From Polyangiaceae bacterium (GTDB taxonomy: Bacteria > Myxococcota_A > Polyangia > Polyangiales > Polyangiaceae): 42,920 nt of DNA. The stretch's first letter is position 1, and every line of letters begins with the position of its first letter. Below the pieces are notes generated by a model. It ran no database searches, was not told where the DNA came from, and worked only from the letters and a program-made list of their open reading frames with translations. Positions 15,975 through 23,648 of this stretch are shown one piece after another. The position numbers and the translations under genes were made by a program. The DNA lies in NCBI GenBank assembly GCA_025937895.1, contig JAICQL010000044.1, forward strand, positions 1 to 42,920, in the 5' to 3' direction.

Positions 15975-17129
15975 CTACCTGTTTTCAGGCTTTGGATCCA
16001 GCTGCGGCTGGAGCTGCACTTCGTTCTTGACCGTCACCGGCGCACCATTGCGCAGCTTGAAGGCGCCGCCGGAGACCACCTCTTCCCCCTCTTTCACGCC
16101 CTTGAGCAGCGCCACGAAGTCGCCGCGCGAGGGGCCCAGCTGCACGAACTGCTGGCGCGCCACCTTCACCGGCTGCCCGTCGGTCCCGATGCTGGGCTGA
16201 CCGTCGTCCGCCTGCTTGGGCTCCACCACGAACACGGAGTCTCCATACGGCGCGTGCAAGATGGCCGTCGCGGGCACCACGATCGCAGGCTTTTCCTCCG
16301 GCAACACGACCTCCACCCGCACGAACATGCCCGGGCGCAGGCGCTCTTCCTGGTTGGCGAGCTTGGCGCGGATGCGGATGGTGCGCGTCTGCGCGTCGAG
16401 CGAGGGCTCGATGGCGGTGATCTTGCCGTCGATCGGCTCCGGGCCAACTGCCTCCAGCTGGGCCCGCACCGGCATGCCCACCCGGATGCTGGCCAGCTCG
16501 GTCTGGGGCACGGTGAAGTCCACGAACAGGTTCTCGGTGGCCTCCAGCACCGTGAGCGTGGTGCCCGGCGCCAGGTACTGGCCCAGGTTCACGGCCCGGA
16601 TGCCCAGGCGGCCGGAAAACGGCGCCCGTACGCTCTTGCGATCGATCTGCGCCAGCAGTGCCTTTTCATCCGCGATCAGGCCGTTGACGGCGGACTCGTC
16701 CGCGTCGAGCTGCGCCGAGGGGATGGCGCCCGAGGGTGCCAGCTGCCGCGAACGCGCGAGCGATTGCTCGGCCAGCTTCAGCCGGGCCCGGGTGGAGGCG
16801 AGCTGCGCCTTCTCCACGCTGGAGTCCAGCTCCAGGAGCAGCTGCCCCTGTTGCACGCGGGCTCCCGAGTCGAAGCTCAGCTTGGTCACGACACCGGGCA
16901 CCTCGTTGCTGAGCGCCACGCCCTGCACCGAGACCACGCTGCCCACGGCGTTGATGGTGCCGCCCCAGCTCTGGGTGACGGCCCGGGCGGTGTTGACGGC
17001 CTCCGGCGGTGGCCCCGCTTTGGCCATGGCTTCGCCGAACTGGATCAACTGTCCAATTTGCGCGCCTTTGATCCCGATCAGCGCCCCCAAGCCCAGGACC
17101 AGACCGACAATGACGAGCAAGTAACGCAT
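15975..17129 (-). CDS. RND efflux periplasmic adaptor (membrane fusion protein)
   Basis: A 384-residue membrane fusion protein that links the RND pump to an outer-membrane channel. An N-terminal hydrophobic anchor (residues about 3-20) is followed by a lipoyl half-motif GVVTKLSFDSGARVQQGQLL. Then come a helical hairpin (about 105-165), the second lipoyl half (SVRAPFSGRLGIR), and beta-barrel and membrane-proximal domains with RLRPGMFVRVEVVLP. Start ATG 17129 is preferred because AGGGG sits 7 bases upstream; ATG 17144 and 17162 are also in frame. It is the first gene of a two-gene operon with the pump. Upstream lie direct and inverted repeats that may be operators. Confidence 0.94.
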   Translation of the reverse strand: MRYLLVIVGLVLGLGALIGIKGAQIGQLIQFGEAMAKAGPPPEAVNTARAVTQSWGGTINAVGSVVSVQGVALSNEVPGVVTKLSFDSGARVQQGQLLLELDSSVEKAQLASTRARLKLAEQSLARSRQLAPSGAIPSAQLDADESAVNGLIADEKALLAQIDRKSVRAPFSGRLGIRAVNLGQYLAPGTTLTVLEATENLFVDFTVPQTELASIRVGMPVRAQLEAVGPEPIDGKITAIEPSLDAQTRTIRIRAKLANQEERLRPGMFVRVEVVLPEEKPAIVVPATAILHAPYGDSVFVVEPKQADDGQPSIGTDGQPVKVARQQFVQLGPSRGDFVALLKGVKEGEEVVSGGAFKLRNGAPVTVKNEVQLQPQLDPKPENR

Positions 17130-17248
17130 GATTTTGCCCCTCATAAAGCGCCGTGGCAGCAAGCGCCACCCCTGGTGAGAGCAATGGCAATCCCGCCCCG
17201 GTCACTTCGGGTAATGGGCCGGAGCGGACGCTCATGGAATCGACTCAT

Positions 17249-17452
17249 AGCGGAGCGCTCGATGAGAGGTAGCGGGGTTTCGCTGAAGTTAGCGGAGCGT
17301 TCGATGACGGGCGGACGTTGCAGGTATGTTGCACCTGCGCCGCTGCCAGCGCTCTCGGCACAGGGATGACGCGGCTCGTTCAGGGTCGCAAGTGACGTCA
17401 GGGTCGCAGCTGTGCGGGCTACCGCTCGTTAATTGCTCCATTGCGGTGCAAC
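17249..17452. promoter_or_regulatory. Direct and inverted repeats upstream of the RND efflux operon
   Basis: The 341-base gap 17130-17470 holds no gene. It has AGCGGAGCGYTCGATGA as a 17-base direct repeat (17249-17265 and 17291-17307). An inverted repeat GCAGGT (17320-17325) / ACCTGC (17333-17338) follows, with GTTGCA at 17317-17322 and 17328-17333 and its complement at 17447-17452. CAGGGTCGCA also occurs twice (about 17385-17410). These may bind the pump's regulator; no regulator gene is adjacent. Confidence 0.4.
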
Positions 17453-17470
17453 GTACCCACCGCCTGCACC

Positions 17471-18343
17471 TCACCCGGGATTGCTCGCGCTGATCAACCA
17501 GGTGCTCGACGGCGCCCACACTCCGCTGCCGTCCGCGCGCTCGAACTCCGTCAAGGTGCGCTGCATCGCCGCGAGCACCTGCTGCTTCAGGCGCTCACCC
17601 TCGGCGCCGGCCAGGCGCAGGATCTCCCCCGCTGGGCCCAGCGCCATCGAAAACTCCACGGCTTCCCCCAGGGTGCGGCCAATACAGATCTCGAGATCGC
17701 AGCGCTCGAAGCGGACTCGCTCGTAGCCTGCGCTGCGCAGCAGATCGCTGACCGTATCCGCGCCGGACCAGGCGAACGGGCCCGGCCCACAGTGCACCTC
17801 GTTGGTCTCTTCGTGGGACACCACGGGCACGATCTGCCGCACTGTCTGCTCCGCCGCAAATAACCACGGGTTATCCTCACGCCTCCGCCAGACCACCGCC
17901 GTCAGCTCGGCGCCGGGCGCGAGCGAGCGACGAACGTTGCGCAGCACCGCGCCGGGCAGATTGAAGAACATGGTGCCAAAGCGCGAGAAAGCACGATCGT
18001 AAGGACCGCCCAGGGGCTCGAACTGCACGTCCCCTACCAGGAACGAAGCCCAGGATAGACCTGCTGCCTCGGCCTCGCTGCGAGCCACTTCGATGAAGTT
18101 GGCGGCACAGTCGATACCAACGACCTGCCCTCCAGCCCCAGCCGCCCGAGCGATGTCTTGCGTGGTGTCACCGAAGCCGCAGCCCAGGTCCAGCACGCGC
18201 GCTCCTGGTGCGATGGGGTGCCGGGCGAGCAGCGCGTACCCGTGTGCGGACAGCCCCGTGGTGAGCACGTGACGAAAACGGCTGAATTTCTCGAACAGCA
18301 CCGTGTTCCAGGCTTCGATGATGATGGCATTTTCGTCTTTCAT
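17471..18343 (-). CDS. Class I SAM-dependent methyltransferase
   Basis: A 290-residue Rossmann-fold methyltransferase. Motif I, VLDLGCGFGD, lies at residues about 50-59. It is followed by VVGIDCAANFIEVAR (motif II/acidic loop) and a FLVGDVQFEPLGGPYDRAFSRFG block that fits motif III and the ubiquinone/sterol-type UbiE group. The substrate is unknown; the N-terminal AWNTVLFEKFSRFRHVLTTGLSAHG segment probably forms the substrate lid. The start ATG 18343 faces the serine hydrolase gene divergently, with about 95 bases between the two starts. Codon use is like that of the neighbours. Confidence 0.88.
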   Translation of the reverse strand: MKDENAIIIEAWNTVLFEKFSRFRHVLTTGLSAHGYALLARHPIAPGARVLDLGCGFGDTTQDIARAAGAGGQVVGIDCAANFIEVARSEAEAAGLSWASFLVGDVQFEPLGGPYDRAFSRFGTMFFNLPGAVLRNVRRSLAPGAELTAVVWRRREDNPWLFAAEQTVRQIVPVVSHEETNEVHCGPGPFAWSGADTVSDLLRSAGYERVRFERCDLEICIGRTLGEAVEFSMALGPAGEILRLAGAEGERLKQQVLAAMQRTLTEFERADGSGVWAPSSTWLISASNPG

Positions 18344-18437
18344 GACGCCCTCACTGGCTGTGACCGGAAAGCTGAGTGGGCCGCAGCGCGTCCCATGTCA
18401 TGGGGCGAGCAGGTCCTCCTGGCCAGGTGTTCCTCGC

Positions 18438-20003
18438 ATGTCGAGCTTCTTACCGCCCGCTGCTCTGTCGAGTGTCCTCTCCAGCGTAACGTTGCTGCTG
18501 ACCGCCATGCTGACCCAGGCGGCGGTGTTGACGCATGCCAATACGGCGCAAGCCCGGCCACTGCCTCGCAGCACGCCGGAGGCCGAGGGGGTGGACTCGG
18601 CGGGCGTGCTCAGCATGATCGAGGCGTTCGAGAGCAAGATTGACGCCGTGCACAGCTTCATGCTGGTGAGACATGGCAAGGTGGTGGCGGAGGGCTGGTG
18701 GGCGCCGTACGCGGCTGGCGATCTGCACGTCATGTATTCGGTCAGCAAGTCCATCACGGCCACGGCCGTGGGCCTTGCACAGCAGGAGGGGCTGCTGAGC
18801 CTCAACGATCTGGTGCTCGCCCACTTCCCCGAGCTGGCTCCGGAGAAGCCCGCGGAGCAGATGAAGAACATGCGCATCCGCGATCTGCTGCGCATGACCT
18901 CGGGTCACCAGAACGACATGAACCAGGTGATCAAGGCCAGCAAAGGCGGCGCGTGGATCAAGGCCTTCCTCGCCACGAACGTGGAGAACAAGCCGGGTAC
19001 TCGCTGGGTGTACAACTCGGCTTGCAGCTACATGCTGGCTGCCATCGTGCAGAAGGTGAGCAAGCAGACGCTGGAGGAGTACCTGCGGCCGCGCCTGTTC
19101 GAGCCGCTCGGTATCCTGCCGCCGATCTGGGGCAAGAGCCCGGAGGGCGTGAACCTGGGCGATGGCGGCATCACCTTGCGCACGGAGGATCTGGCCAAGT
19201 TCGGCCAGCTCTACCTGCAGCAGGGCGTGTGGAGCGGCAAGCGCCTGTTGAGCGAGCGCTGGGTGGAGGAGGCCACCTCCCTGCAGACCTCCACCGGGGG
19301 CAACCCGGACAGCAACTGGGACGCGGGCTACGGCTATCAATTCTGGCGCAACAAGTCGACCGGCTACCGCGCGGATGGCGCCTTTGGCCAGTTCGCGTTC
19401 GTGCTGCCGAAGTACGATGCGGTGCTGGCGGTCACCAGCGGTACGAGTGACATGGCCGGCGTGATGGACAGCGTGTGGCAGCACCTGCTACCCGCGCTGC
19501 GCGCTCACGCCCTGCCCGACAATCCCTCGGCGCACGGCGAGCTGAAGCGCAAGCTGAGCAGCCTGGCTCTACCGGTGCAAAGCGGCAGCGCCAGCTCCCC
19601 GCTGGCCGCGGCGCTGTCGGCGCGCGGGTTCAGCTTCGAGCCGAACGAGCTCGGCATCACCTCGGCCGCGCTGGATTTCTCCGGCACTGATCCGCGCATC
19701 ACCCTGCAAGACGCCAGCGGCACCCACGTGCTCCGCTGCGGGCTGGGGCGCTGGGTGCGCGAGCGCACGGGCTTTCAAAAGGGCATCAGCAACGTGTTCG
19801 AAAACGAGAGCCAGGGTATCGCTGGCAGCTGTGGCTGGGCGGACGAGCGCACCTTCGTGGCCAAGCTGTGTTTTCACGAGACGCCCTACACGCTCAGCGG
19901 GCGCTTCACGTTCGAGGACGAGCGACTGCTGATCGATTTCGAGCACAACCTGCGCTGGGGGCCGACGAAGCGGCCGCAGCTGATCGGCAAGCGCAGCAAC
20001 TGA
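18438..20003 (+). CDS. Serine hydrolase, beta-lactamase class C / penicillin-binding protein-like, exported
   Basis: A 521-residue protein of the serine beta-lactamase-like (class C/esterase/D-peptidase) superfamily. It has an N-terminal signal region (about residues 1-38). The nucleophile motif SxxK is S101-VS-K104 in YSVSKSITATAVG. A YNS (YxN-like) element occurs in VYNSACSYML, and the third motif region reads RADGAFGQFAFV. Residues about 385-521 form an extra C-terminal beta-rich domain. Members act as esterases or D-amino-acid peptidases; true beta-lactamase activity cannot be assumed. Start ATG 18438 is chosen because it gives the signal peptide; the frame is open to 18303. Its stop converges with the ferritin-like gene, with only four bases between the stops. 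Confidence 0.9.
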   Translation: MSSFLPPAALSSVLSSVTLLLTAMLTQAAVLTHANTAQARPLPRSTPEAEGVDSAGVLSMIEAFESKIDAVHSFMLVRHGKVVAEGWWAPYAAGDLHVMYSVSKSITATAVGLAQQEGLLSLNDLVLAHFPELAPEKPAEQMKNMRIRDLLRMTSGHQNDMNQVIKASKGGAWIKAFLATNVENKPGTRWVYNSACSYMLAAIVQKVSKQTLEEYLRPRLFEPLGILPPIWGKSPEGVNLGDGGITLRTEDLAKFGQLYLQQGVWSGKRLLSERWVEEATSLQTSTGGNPDSNWDAGYGYQFWRNKSTGYRADGAFGQFAFVLPKYDAVLAVTSGTSDMAGVMDSVWQHLLPALRAHALPDNPSAHGELKRKLSSLALPVQSGSASSPLAAALSARGFSFEPNELGITSAALDFSGTDPRITLQDASGTHVLRCGLGRWVRERTGFQKGISNVFENESQGIAGSCGWADERTFVAKLCFHETPYTLSGRFTFEDERLLIDFEHNLRWGPTKRPQLIGKRSN

Positions 20004-20010
20004 GCGCTCA
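20001..20010. repeat. TGAGCGCTCA palindrome holding both convergent stop codons
   Basis: The stop of the serine hydrolase (TGA, 20001-20003) and the stop of the ferritin-like gene (TCA on plus, 20008-20010) are the two ends of a perfect 10-bp palindrome. The same 10-mer recurs at 41411-41420 at the end of another minus-strand gene. Confidence 0.8.
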
Positions 20011-21417
20011 GGCGGAGGCGGGGGCGCTGTCCGGCGCTGCGCTCGCGCGCTGCCCGCGCAGCAGCGCTCGAGCACACGGCTCCACTACCTGACGAAGCGT
20101 CTGCGTGGCGATGGCGCGCCGCTCTTCCACCGACACGTAGCCGTGCGCGCGCAGCGCACGCTCGTCCCCGGGCAGCGCGGTGAGCGCGCCGAAGCCCACG
20201 TGGCGCGGCGCCTGAGCAAACTCCTGTGCCGCCAGCTGCGCCAGGCTCTCGTCGCCGCGCGCGAGCAGCCAGCGCACGAAGCGCCAGGCCAGCACCGCAT
20301 GGCGGCGCTCGTCGCTGGCCACGCGCTCCAGCACCGCCTTCACGGCGGGATCCTCCGCTGCCTGGCTGGCGCTGCGGATCAGCGCCGCCGAGACCGTCTC
20401 GGCGATGCAGCCCTCGCGGATCGCGCGGCGTAGGCTGTCGACCGGGTCGGGCGCGCCAACCAGCGCATCGCTCACGTCGAGCGCGCCGGGCCCCACCGCG
20501 GCGCCCGCGTAGGCGCTGGCCAGGCCGAAGCTGAGCTGCGCATGCACGATCTCGTCCGCCTGCGCCACTTGCGCCTCTGACACCAGCTCTGCGGGCGCAC
20601 CGAGCGCCAGACACTCCAGCACGAAGCGCGCGAAGGACGCCACGGAGGCATGTTCGCTGAGGCCATCTCTTCGGTAGGCGTCCGCCAGCGCGCGGCGGGT
20701 GGCTGCATCCAGCGCCGCCACGCCGGGCTGCTGCCGGGTTAACCAATCGCCGCGGGGCTCACTCGCCGCCGTGCGCGCCTGCTCGTGCACCAGAAAGGGC
20801 CGCCCGATGGCACAGCCGCCACCCAGCACATAACAGCACTCGTTACCTGCGCAGCCCACGCTGCCGCTGGGGGGAGCGCTGGGCCCGCACACGAAGTCCG
20901 CCCCCTGCTGAAAGCCACACGTGTAGAGCTGACCGATCAAGCTCTCGGGGTAGAAGCTGGAGCAGCTCTGCCCGCCTGGCGCAGGAGGGAAGCAGATGAT
21001 CTGATAGATGGAGCTGGGGTTGAACTCGCCGCCGCAGACGGCGAGCGGGACCGCGTCGCTGCTGAGCGGGAACGCGCTGCTCGGCAATCCTCCGAGGACC
21101 CTGTCGAGATCCACACAAATCGACTGGTCTGGCATCGAAGCGGCACCGCCGATGCCTGCCACGCCACCCCCGCCGGTAGGCACCCCACCAGTGCCACCGA
21201 AGCTGGCTGGACTGCCCCCTACTCCGCCAGTGCCCGTGCCGCCCGGCCGCCCGCCCGCACCGGCGGTAAAGCTACCGGCCTGACCCGCGGGGTCGTCCAG
21301 TTCGTCCAGATACTCCGAGCCGGGCGCCACGGCACCACCGCAGCCCAGTCCGATCATCGTGCCGTATCCGAGCGCGCTCAGGATCGGGCGTGCAAGCCAG
21401 GCTCGGTCAGAAGACAT
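20008..21417 (-). CDS. Ferritin-like domain lipoprotein with Gly/Thr-rich spacer
   Basis: A 469-residue predicted lipoprotein: signal ending GTMIGLGC (Cys26), Gly/Thr/Pro-rich spacer (about 48-92), Cys-rich region (about 100-205, about 13 Cys), then a C-terminal ferritin-like helical bundle (about 235-455). The bundle carries the canonical di-iron set: Glu255 (SEHAS), Glu289/His292 (DEIVH), Glu340 (EGCIAETV) and Glu370/His373 (DERRH). Ferritin-like enzymes oxidise or store iron, or act as oxygenases; fusion to an exported Cys-rich part places this one at the cell surface, which is unusual. Start ATG 21417 is preferred over GTG/ATG codons upstream to 21462 because it gives the shortest clean signal peptide. 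Exact function unknown. Confidence 0.85.
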   Translation of the reverse strand: MSSDRAWLARPILSALGYGTMIGLGCGGAVAPGSEYLDELDDPAGQAGSFTAGAGGRPGGTGTGGVGGSPASFGGTGGVPTGGGGVAGIGGAASMPDQSICVDLDRVLGGLPSSAFPLSSDAVPLAVCGGEFNPSSIYQIICFPPAPGGQSCSSFYPESLIGQLYTCGFQQGADFVCGPSAPPSGSVGCAGNECCYVLGGGCAIGRPFLVHEQARTAASEPRGDWLTRQQPGVAALDAATRRALADAYRRDGLSEHASVASFARFVLECLALGAPAELVSEAQVAQADEIVHAQLSFGLASAYAGAAVGPGALDVSDALVGAPDPVDSLRRAIREGCIAETVSAALIRSASQAAEDPAVKAVLERVASDERRHAVLAWRFVRWLLARGDESLAQLAAQEFAQAPRHVGFGALTALPGDERALRAHGYVSVEERRAIATQTLRQVVEPCARALLRGQRASAAPDSAPASA

Positions 21418-21536
21418 GCGATCAGTGTACTGGTGGGGCCGCAGGCGGTCTAGCAAGGGCATGATGGCGAGCCAGGTGAGCTGAGGCGTACCAAAAGGAA
21501 ACGCACCTGCTCATCAACGCCGTGAGGGACGCGCGC

Positions 21537-22007
21537 TCACTCTGGCGTCACGCTGCGCGCCAGACTGGCGAGTAGCGACTGCCACCACTCGGCGTGGCGC
21601 AGCTGAAAGACGTGCAGCGGAAAGTTGTGCCGTGCGACATGCCGCTGCGGGATGCTGTCCCACGCGGTGTGCTCCACCGTGACCCTCGTCTCCCCGTCCA
21701 CGGGCTCGAAGCGCACTCGCACGTGAGTGCTCTGCGCCGGCGCAAAGCTCTGCTGGCGCCAGCTGAAGCCGAGCTCCACGGGCGGCACCCAGGTGTGCAC
21801 GCGACCGATCTCGAAGTCCGTGCCGTCGCGCAGCCGCATCAAGAAGCGCCCGCCTACCCCGGGCTCGAAGCGCAGCTCCCCCGTGTCCTGCCCGGTGAAC
21901 TGAAATAGCGTGTTCGGACGCCACCACCGGGCGATCTCGCTGGTGAAGGCCTCGAACGCACGCTCCGGCGTGGTCTGCAGCCGCAGGGCCACCAGCACGC
22001 GTGACAT
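21537..22007 (-). CDS. SRPBCC (AHSA1-like) domain protein
   Basis: A 156-residue START/AHSA1-type ligand-binding protein. Marks are VLVALRLQTTPERAFEAFTSEIARWWRP at the start, ELRFEPGVGGRFL, and GFSWRQQ...THVRVRFEPVDGETRVTVEHTAWD. These small helix-grip proteins are often encoded next to ArsR regulators, and the ligand is usually unknown. Start ATG 22007 shares one base with the ArsR stop (TGATG), so it is the last gene of a VOC-ArsR-SRPBCC operon. A longer frame to 22055 is possible but would overlap the ArsR coding region. The stop is followed by the GCGC context seen at several minus-strand gene ends. Confidence 0.9.
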   Translation of the reverse strand: MSRVLVALRLQTTPERAFEAFTSEIARWWRPNTLFQFTGQDTGELRFEPGVGGRFLMRLRDGTDFEIGRVHTWVPPVELGFSWRQQSFAPAQSTHVRVRFEPVDGETRVTVEHTAWDSIPQRHVARHNFPLHVFQLRHAEWWQSLLASLARSVTPE

Positions 22008-22369
22008 CAGCCCTTCTCCACGTAGACCTTGAACGCGCTCAGCTGGTCCGCCCACAGCCGCTCGGTCTCTTCCAGCCAGAGCTTGAGCCCAGCCATCGGC
22101 TCGAGCCGCAGCGAGTAGATGCGCACCCGCGCATCGAACGCCGGGTGCGTCTCCTCCACCAGCCCCGACTGGCGCAGCACGCGCAAGTGGCGGCTCATCG
22201 CTGGCGGCGGCAGGCCGAGCTCACGCGCCAGCTGTCCCGCGGGAAGCGGCCGCTGGCGCAGCAGATCCACGGCACGCCGGCGGTGTGGATCCGCCAGCGC
22301 GGAGAGGGTGCTGTCCAGGTCCGCGGCGGCGGCCCTGGCGCGGCTGCGAGGGGCCTTGCCTGCTTTCAG
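22007..22369 (-). CDS. ArsR-type winged helix regulator; likely CTG start or frameshifted
   Basis: A winged helix-turn-helix regulator with GQLARELGLPPPAMSRHLRVLRQSGLVEE as the DNA-binding part. The preceding codons read STLSALADPHRRRAVDLLRQRPLP, which is the usual ArsR helix 1 and must be translated. The only ATG/GTG/TTG start in this frame is GTG 22270, which would remove that helix. A CTG at 22369 has AGAGG six bases upstream and gives 120 residues. Alternatively, ATG 22383, overlapping the VOC stop as ATGA, would need a -1 shift. It most likely represses its own operon. No metal-binding Cys is evident, so it is probably not a classical metal sensor. Confidence 0.8.
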   Translation of the reverse strand: MKAGKAPRSRARAAAADLDSTLSALADPHRRRAVDLLRQRPLPAGQLARELGLPPPAMSRHLRVLRQSGLVEETHPAFDARVRIYSLRLEPMAGLKLWLEETERLWADQLSAFKVYVEKG

Positions 22370-22379
22370 AGCGCACCTC

Positions 22380-22826
22380 TCATAGCGAGCCCTGGATCTT
22401 CACCCCGCCCGCCTTCTCCATCTCCGCCATGCTGAGTTGCTGCACGGTCTGCGCGAAGGTCCAGTGGTGGCCCTCGAGATCGACACAGCGATACGTGCGC
22501 TCGCCGTAGAACTCCGTCTTGGGCTCCTGCACGATGCGCGCTCCCGCCGCGCGCGCGCGCTCGCAGTGCGCGTCGAGGTCCGCGGGCAGCTGTACCCGCA
22601 CGATCTGCGTGTTGTTGTCGGACAGCGAACGCGGACTCTTGACCCACTCCGCCCACTCGCCACCCACGATCAACCGCCCCTCCCCCCGAAAGCTCAGCTG
22701 CGAGTGGATGTTTCGCTCATCACCGTCGGGACCCTCGACCAGCAAGGTGACCTCGAAGCCAAAGGCCTGCTCGAGCCAACGCAATGCGGCCTTGGGTTGC
22801 TTGTAGAAGACACAGCTCGTGAACAT
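22380..22826 (-). CDS. VOC family protein (glyoxalase/bleomycin-resistance superfamily)
   Basis: A 148-residue VOC protein. It opens FTSCVFYKQPKAALRWLEQAFGFEVTLLVEGPDG and ends with TYRCVDLEGHHWTFAQT. The latter carries the usual terminal ligand position (Glu in DLEGHHW) of the PhnB/YCII-like branch. The substrate is unknown. It is the first gene of an operon with an ArsR regulator and an SRPBCC protein; its stop overlaps an ATG as ATGA. A sigma-70-like promoter lies about 90 bases upstream. In actinobacteria and myxobacteria such triads are common but uncharacterised; a role in stress or small-molecule response is inferred from that context. Confidence 0.9.
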   Translation of the reverse strand: MFTSCVFYKQPKAALRWLEQAFGFEVTLLVEGPDGDERNIHSQLSFRGEGRLIVGGEWAEWVKSPRSLSDNNTQIVRVQLPADLDAHCERARAAGARIVQEPKTEFYGERTYRCVDLEGHHWTFAQTVQQLSMAEMEKAGGVKIQGSL

Positions 22827-22916
22827 GGCGCACCTCTCTTCTCTTCAGCATTCCCGGACGCTCCCGAGGGAAGCCTCCGTCTCGCCCCCGGCGGCGAGCG
22901 CAAGCCCATGCTTTGC

Positions 22917-22946
22917 ATTGTAGCTAATGTTTATCAATTTTTGCAA
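22917..22946 (-). promoter_or_regulatory. Sigma-70-like promoter of the VOC-ArsR-SRPBCC operon
   Basis: On the minus strand TTGCAA (22946-22941) is separated by 18 bases from TACAAT (22922-22917), close to the sigma-70 consensus. The stretch is markedly AT-rich compared with its surroundings, with a GTTTA...TAAAC inverted pair around the -35 that could be the ArsR operator. It points at the VOC gene, whose start is about 90 bases downstream. Confidence 0.65.
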
Positions 22947-23056
22947 CTAAACTAGGGACGGTGCGCATTGCCCCGCGTTTTGACCACTGGGTTCAACCTG
23001 TGCTGGTCTGCTTCAGCGGTTTTGACGGAGCTGCGCAGGCATGATAGCCGCGCTCC

Positions 23057-23626
23057 ATGTTGCGAGGACGAAGGTCGCGAGCGAGAGCCTGGGCGTGTTG
23101 GCTGCTGAGCGCTGCGGCTTGCGGGGGCATCGCTGAAGAAGGTCGCGAGCCCTCGACGGATCCGTTCTCCACGTTTGCGCCGCCGTCACCTGGGCGTCGC
23201 GGTGGTGGCCGGCGTGGGGACGGTCCGCCTCCCGGTTTCGGCGCACCGGCCCCGGCTCCCTCGGGAGGGCCTGCGCAGCGCCCACCGCTGCAGCCCGAGG
23301 CGCCGCCCGCGAGCGGTCCAGTCGCGCCCATCGCGCCCATCGCGCCATTGGACGCAGGCAGCGGCAGCTGTGATGCGGGCAGCTGTATGTCCGCGCCGCC
23401 GGGCGCCGATGGTGCGGGTGACGCTCCGCCGGAGGACGCGGCTCCGGTGCCTCCAGCTCCAGCGCCTCCGCCGAGTGATGATCCTGCGCTGGCGCCGCCG
23501 GGCGCGGGCGAGCCGCCGGGCGCGGGCGAGCCGCCGAACGCGGGTGATGCTCCGCCGGGTGATGCTCCGCCGAGCGCTCCGGAGGGCGCGCCCACTGGCG
23601 ACGGCGCGGACGCAGGCGCGCCCTGA
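23057..23626 (+). CDS. Pro/Ala/Gly-rich lipoprotein with internal tandem repeats
   Basis: A 189-residue lipoprotein: the signal peptide ends LLSAAAC with the lipidated Cys at 22. The mature part has low complexity, rich in Pro, Gly, Ala and Asp, with no recognisable domain, and probably serves as an extended spacer on the cell surface. It has perfect DNA tandem repeats: an 18-base unit twice (23500-23535, coding GAGEPP) and a 15-base unit twice (23542-23571, coding GDAPP). Such units are prone to length change. Start ATG 23057 has only a weak ribosome-binding site. It faces the metallopeptidase gene convergently, with 22 bases between. Confidence 0.6.
   Translation: MLRGRRSRARAWACWLLSAAACGGIAEEGREPSTDPFSTFAPPSPGRRGGGRRGDGPPPGFGAPAPAPSGGPAQRPPLQPEAPPASGPVAPIAPIAPLDAGSGSCDAGSCMSAPPGADGAGDAPPEDAAPVPPAPAPPPSDDPALAPPGAGEPPGAGEPPNAGDAPPGDAPPSAPEGAPTGDGADAGAP
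23500..23571 (+). repeat. Perfect 18-bp and 15-bp tandem repeats inside the Pro-rich lipoprotein
   Basis: The 18-base unit occupies 23500-23517 and 23518-23535; the 15-base unit occupies 23542-23556 and 23557-23571. Both are in frame with the gene, so copy-number change would lengthen or shorten the protein without shifting the frame. Confidence 0.85.
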
Positions 23627-23648
23627 TCCGCGCCGGCAGCCTTCTTAC

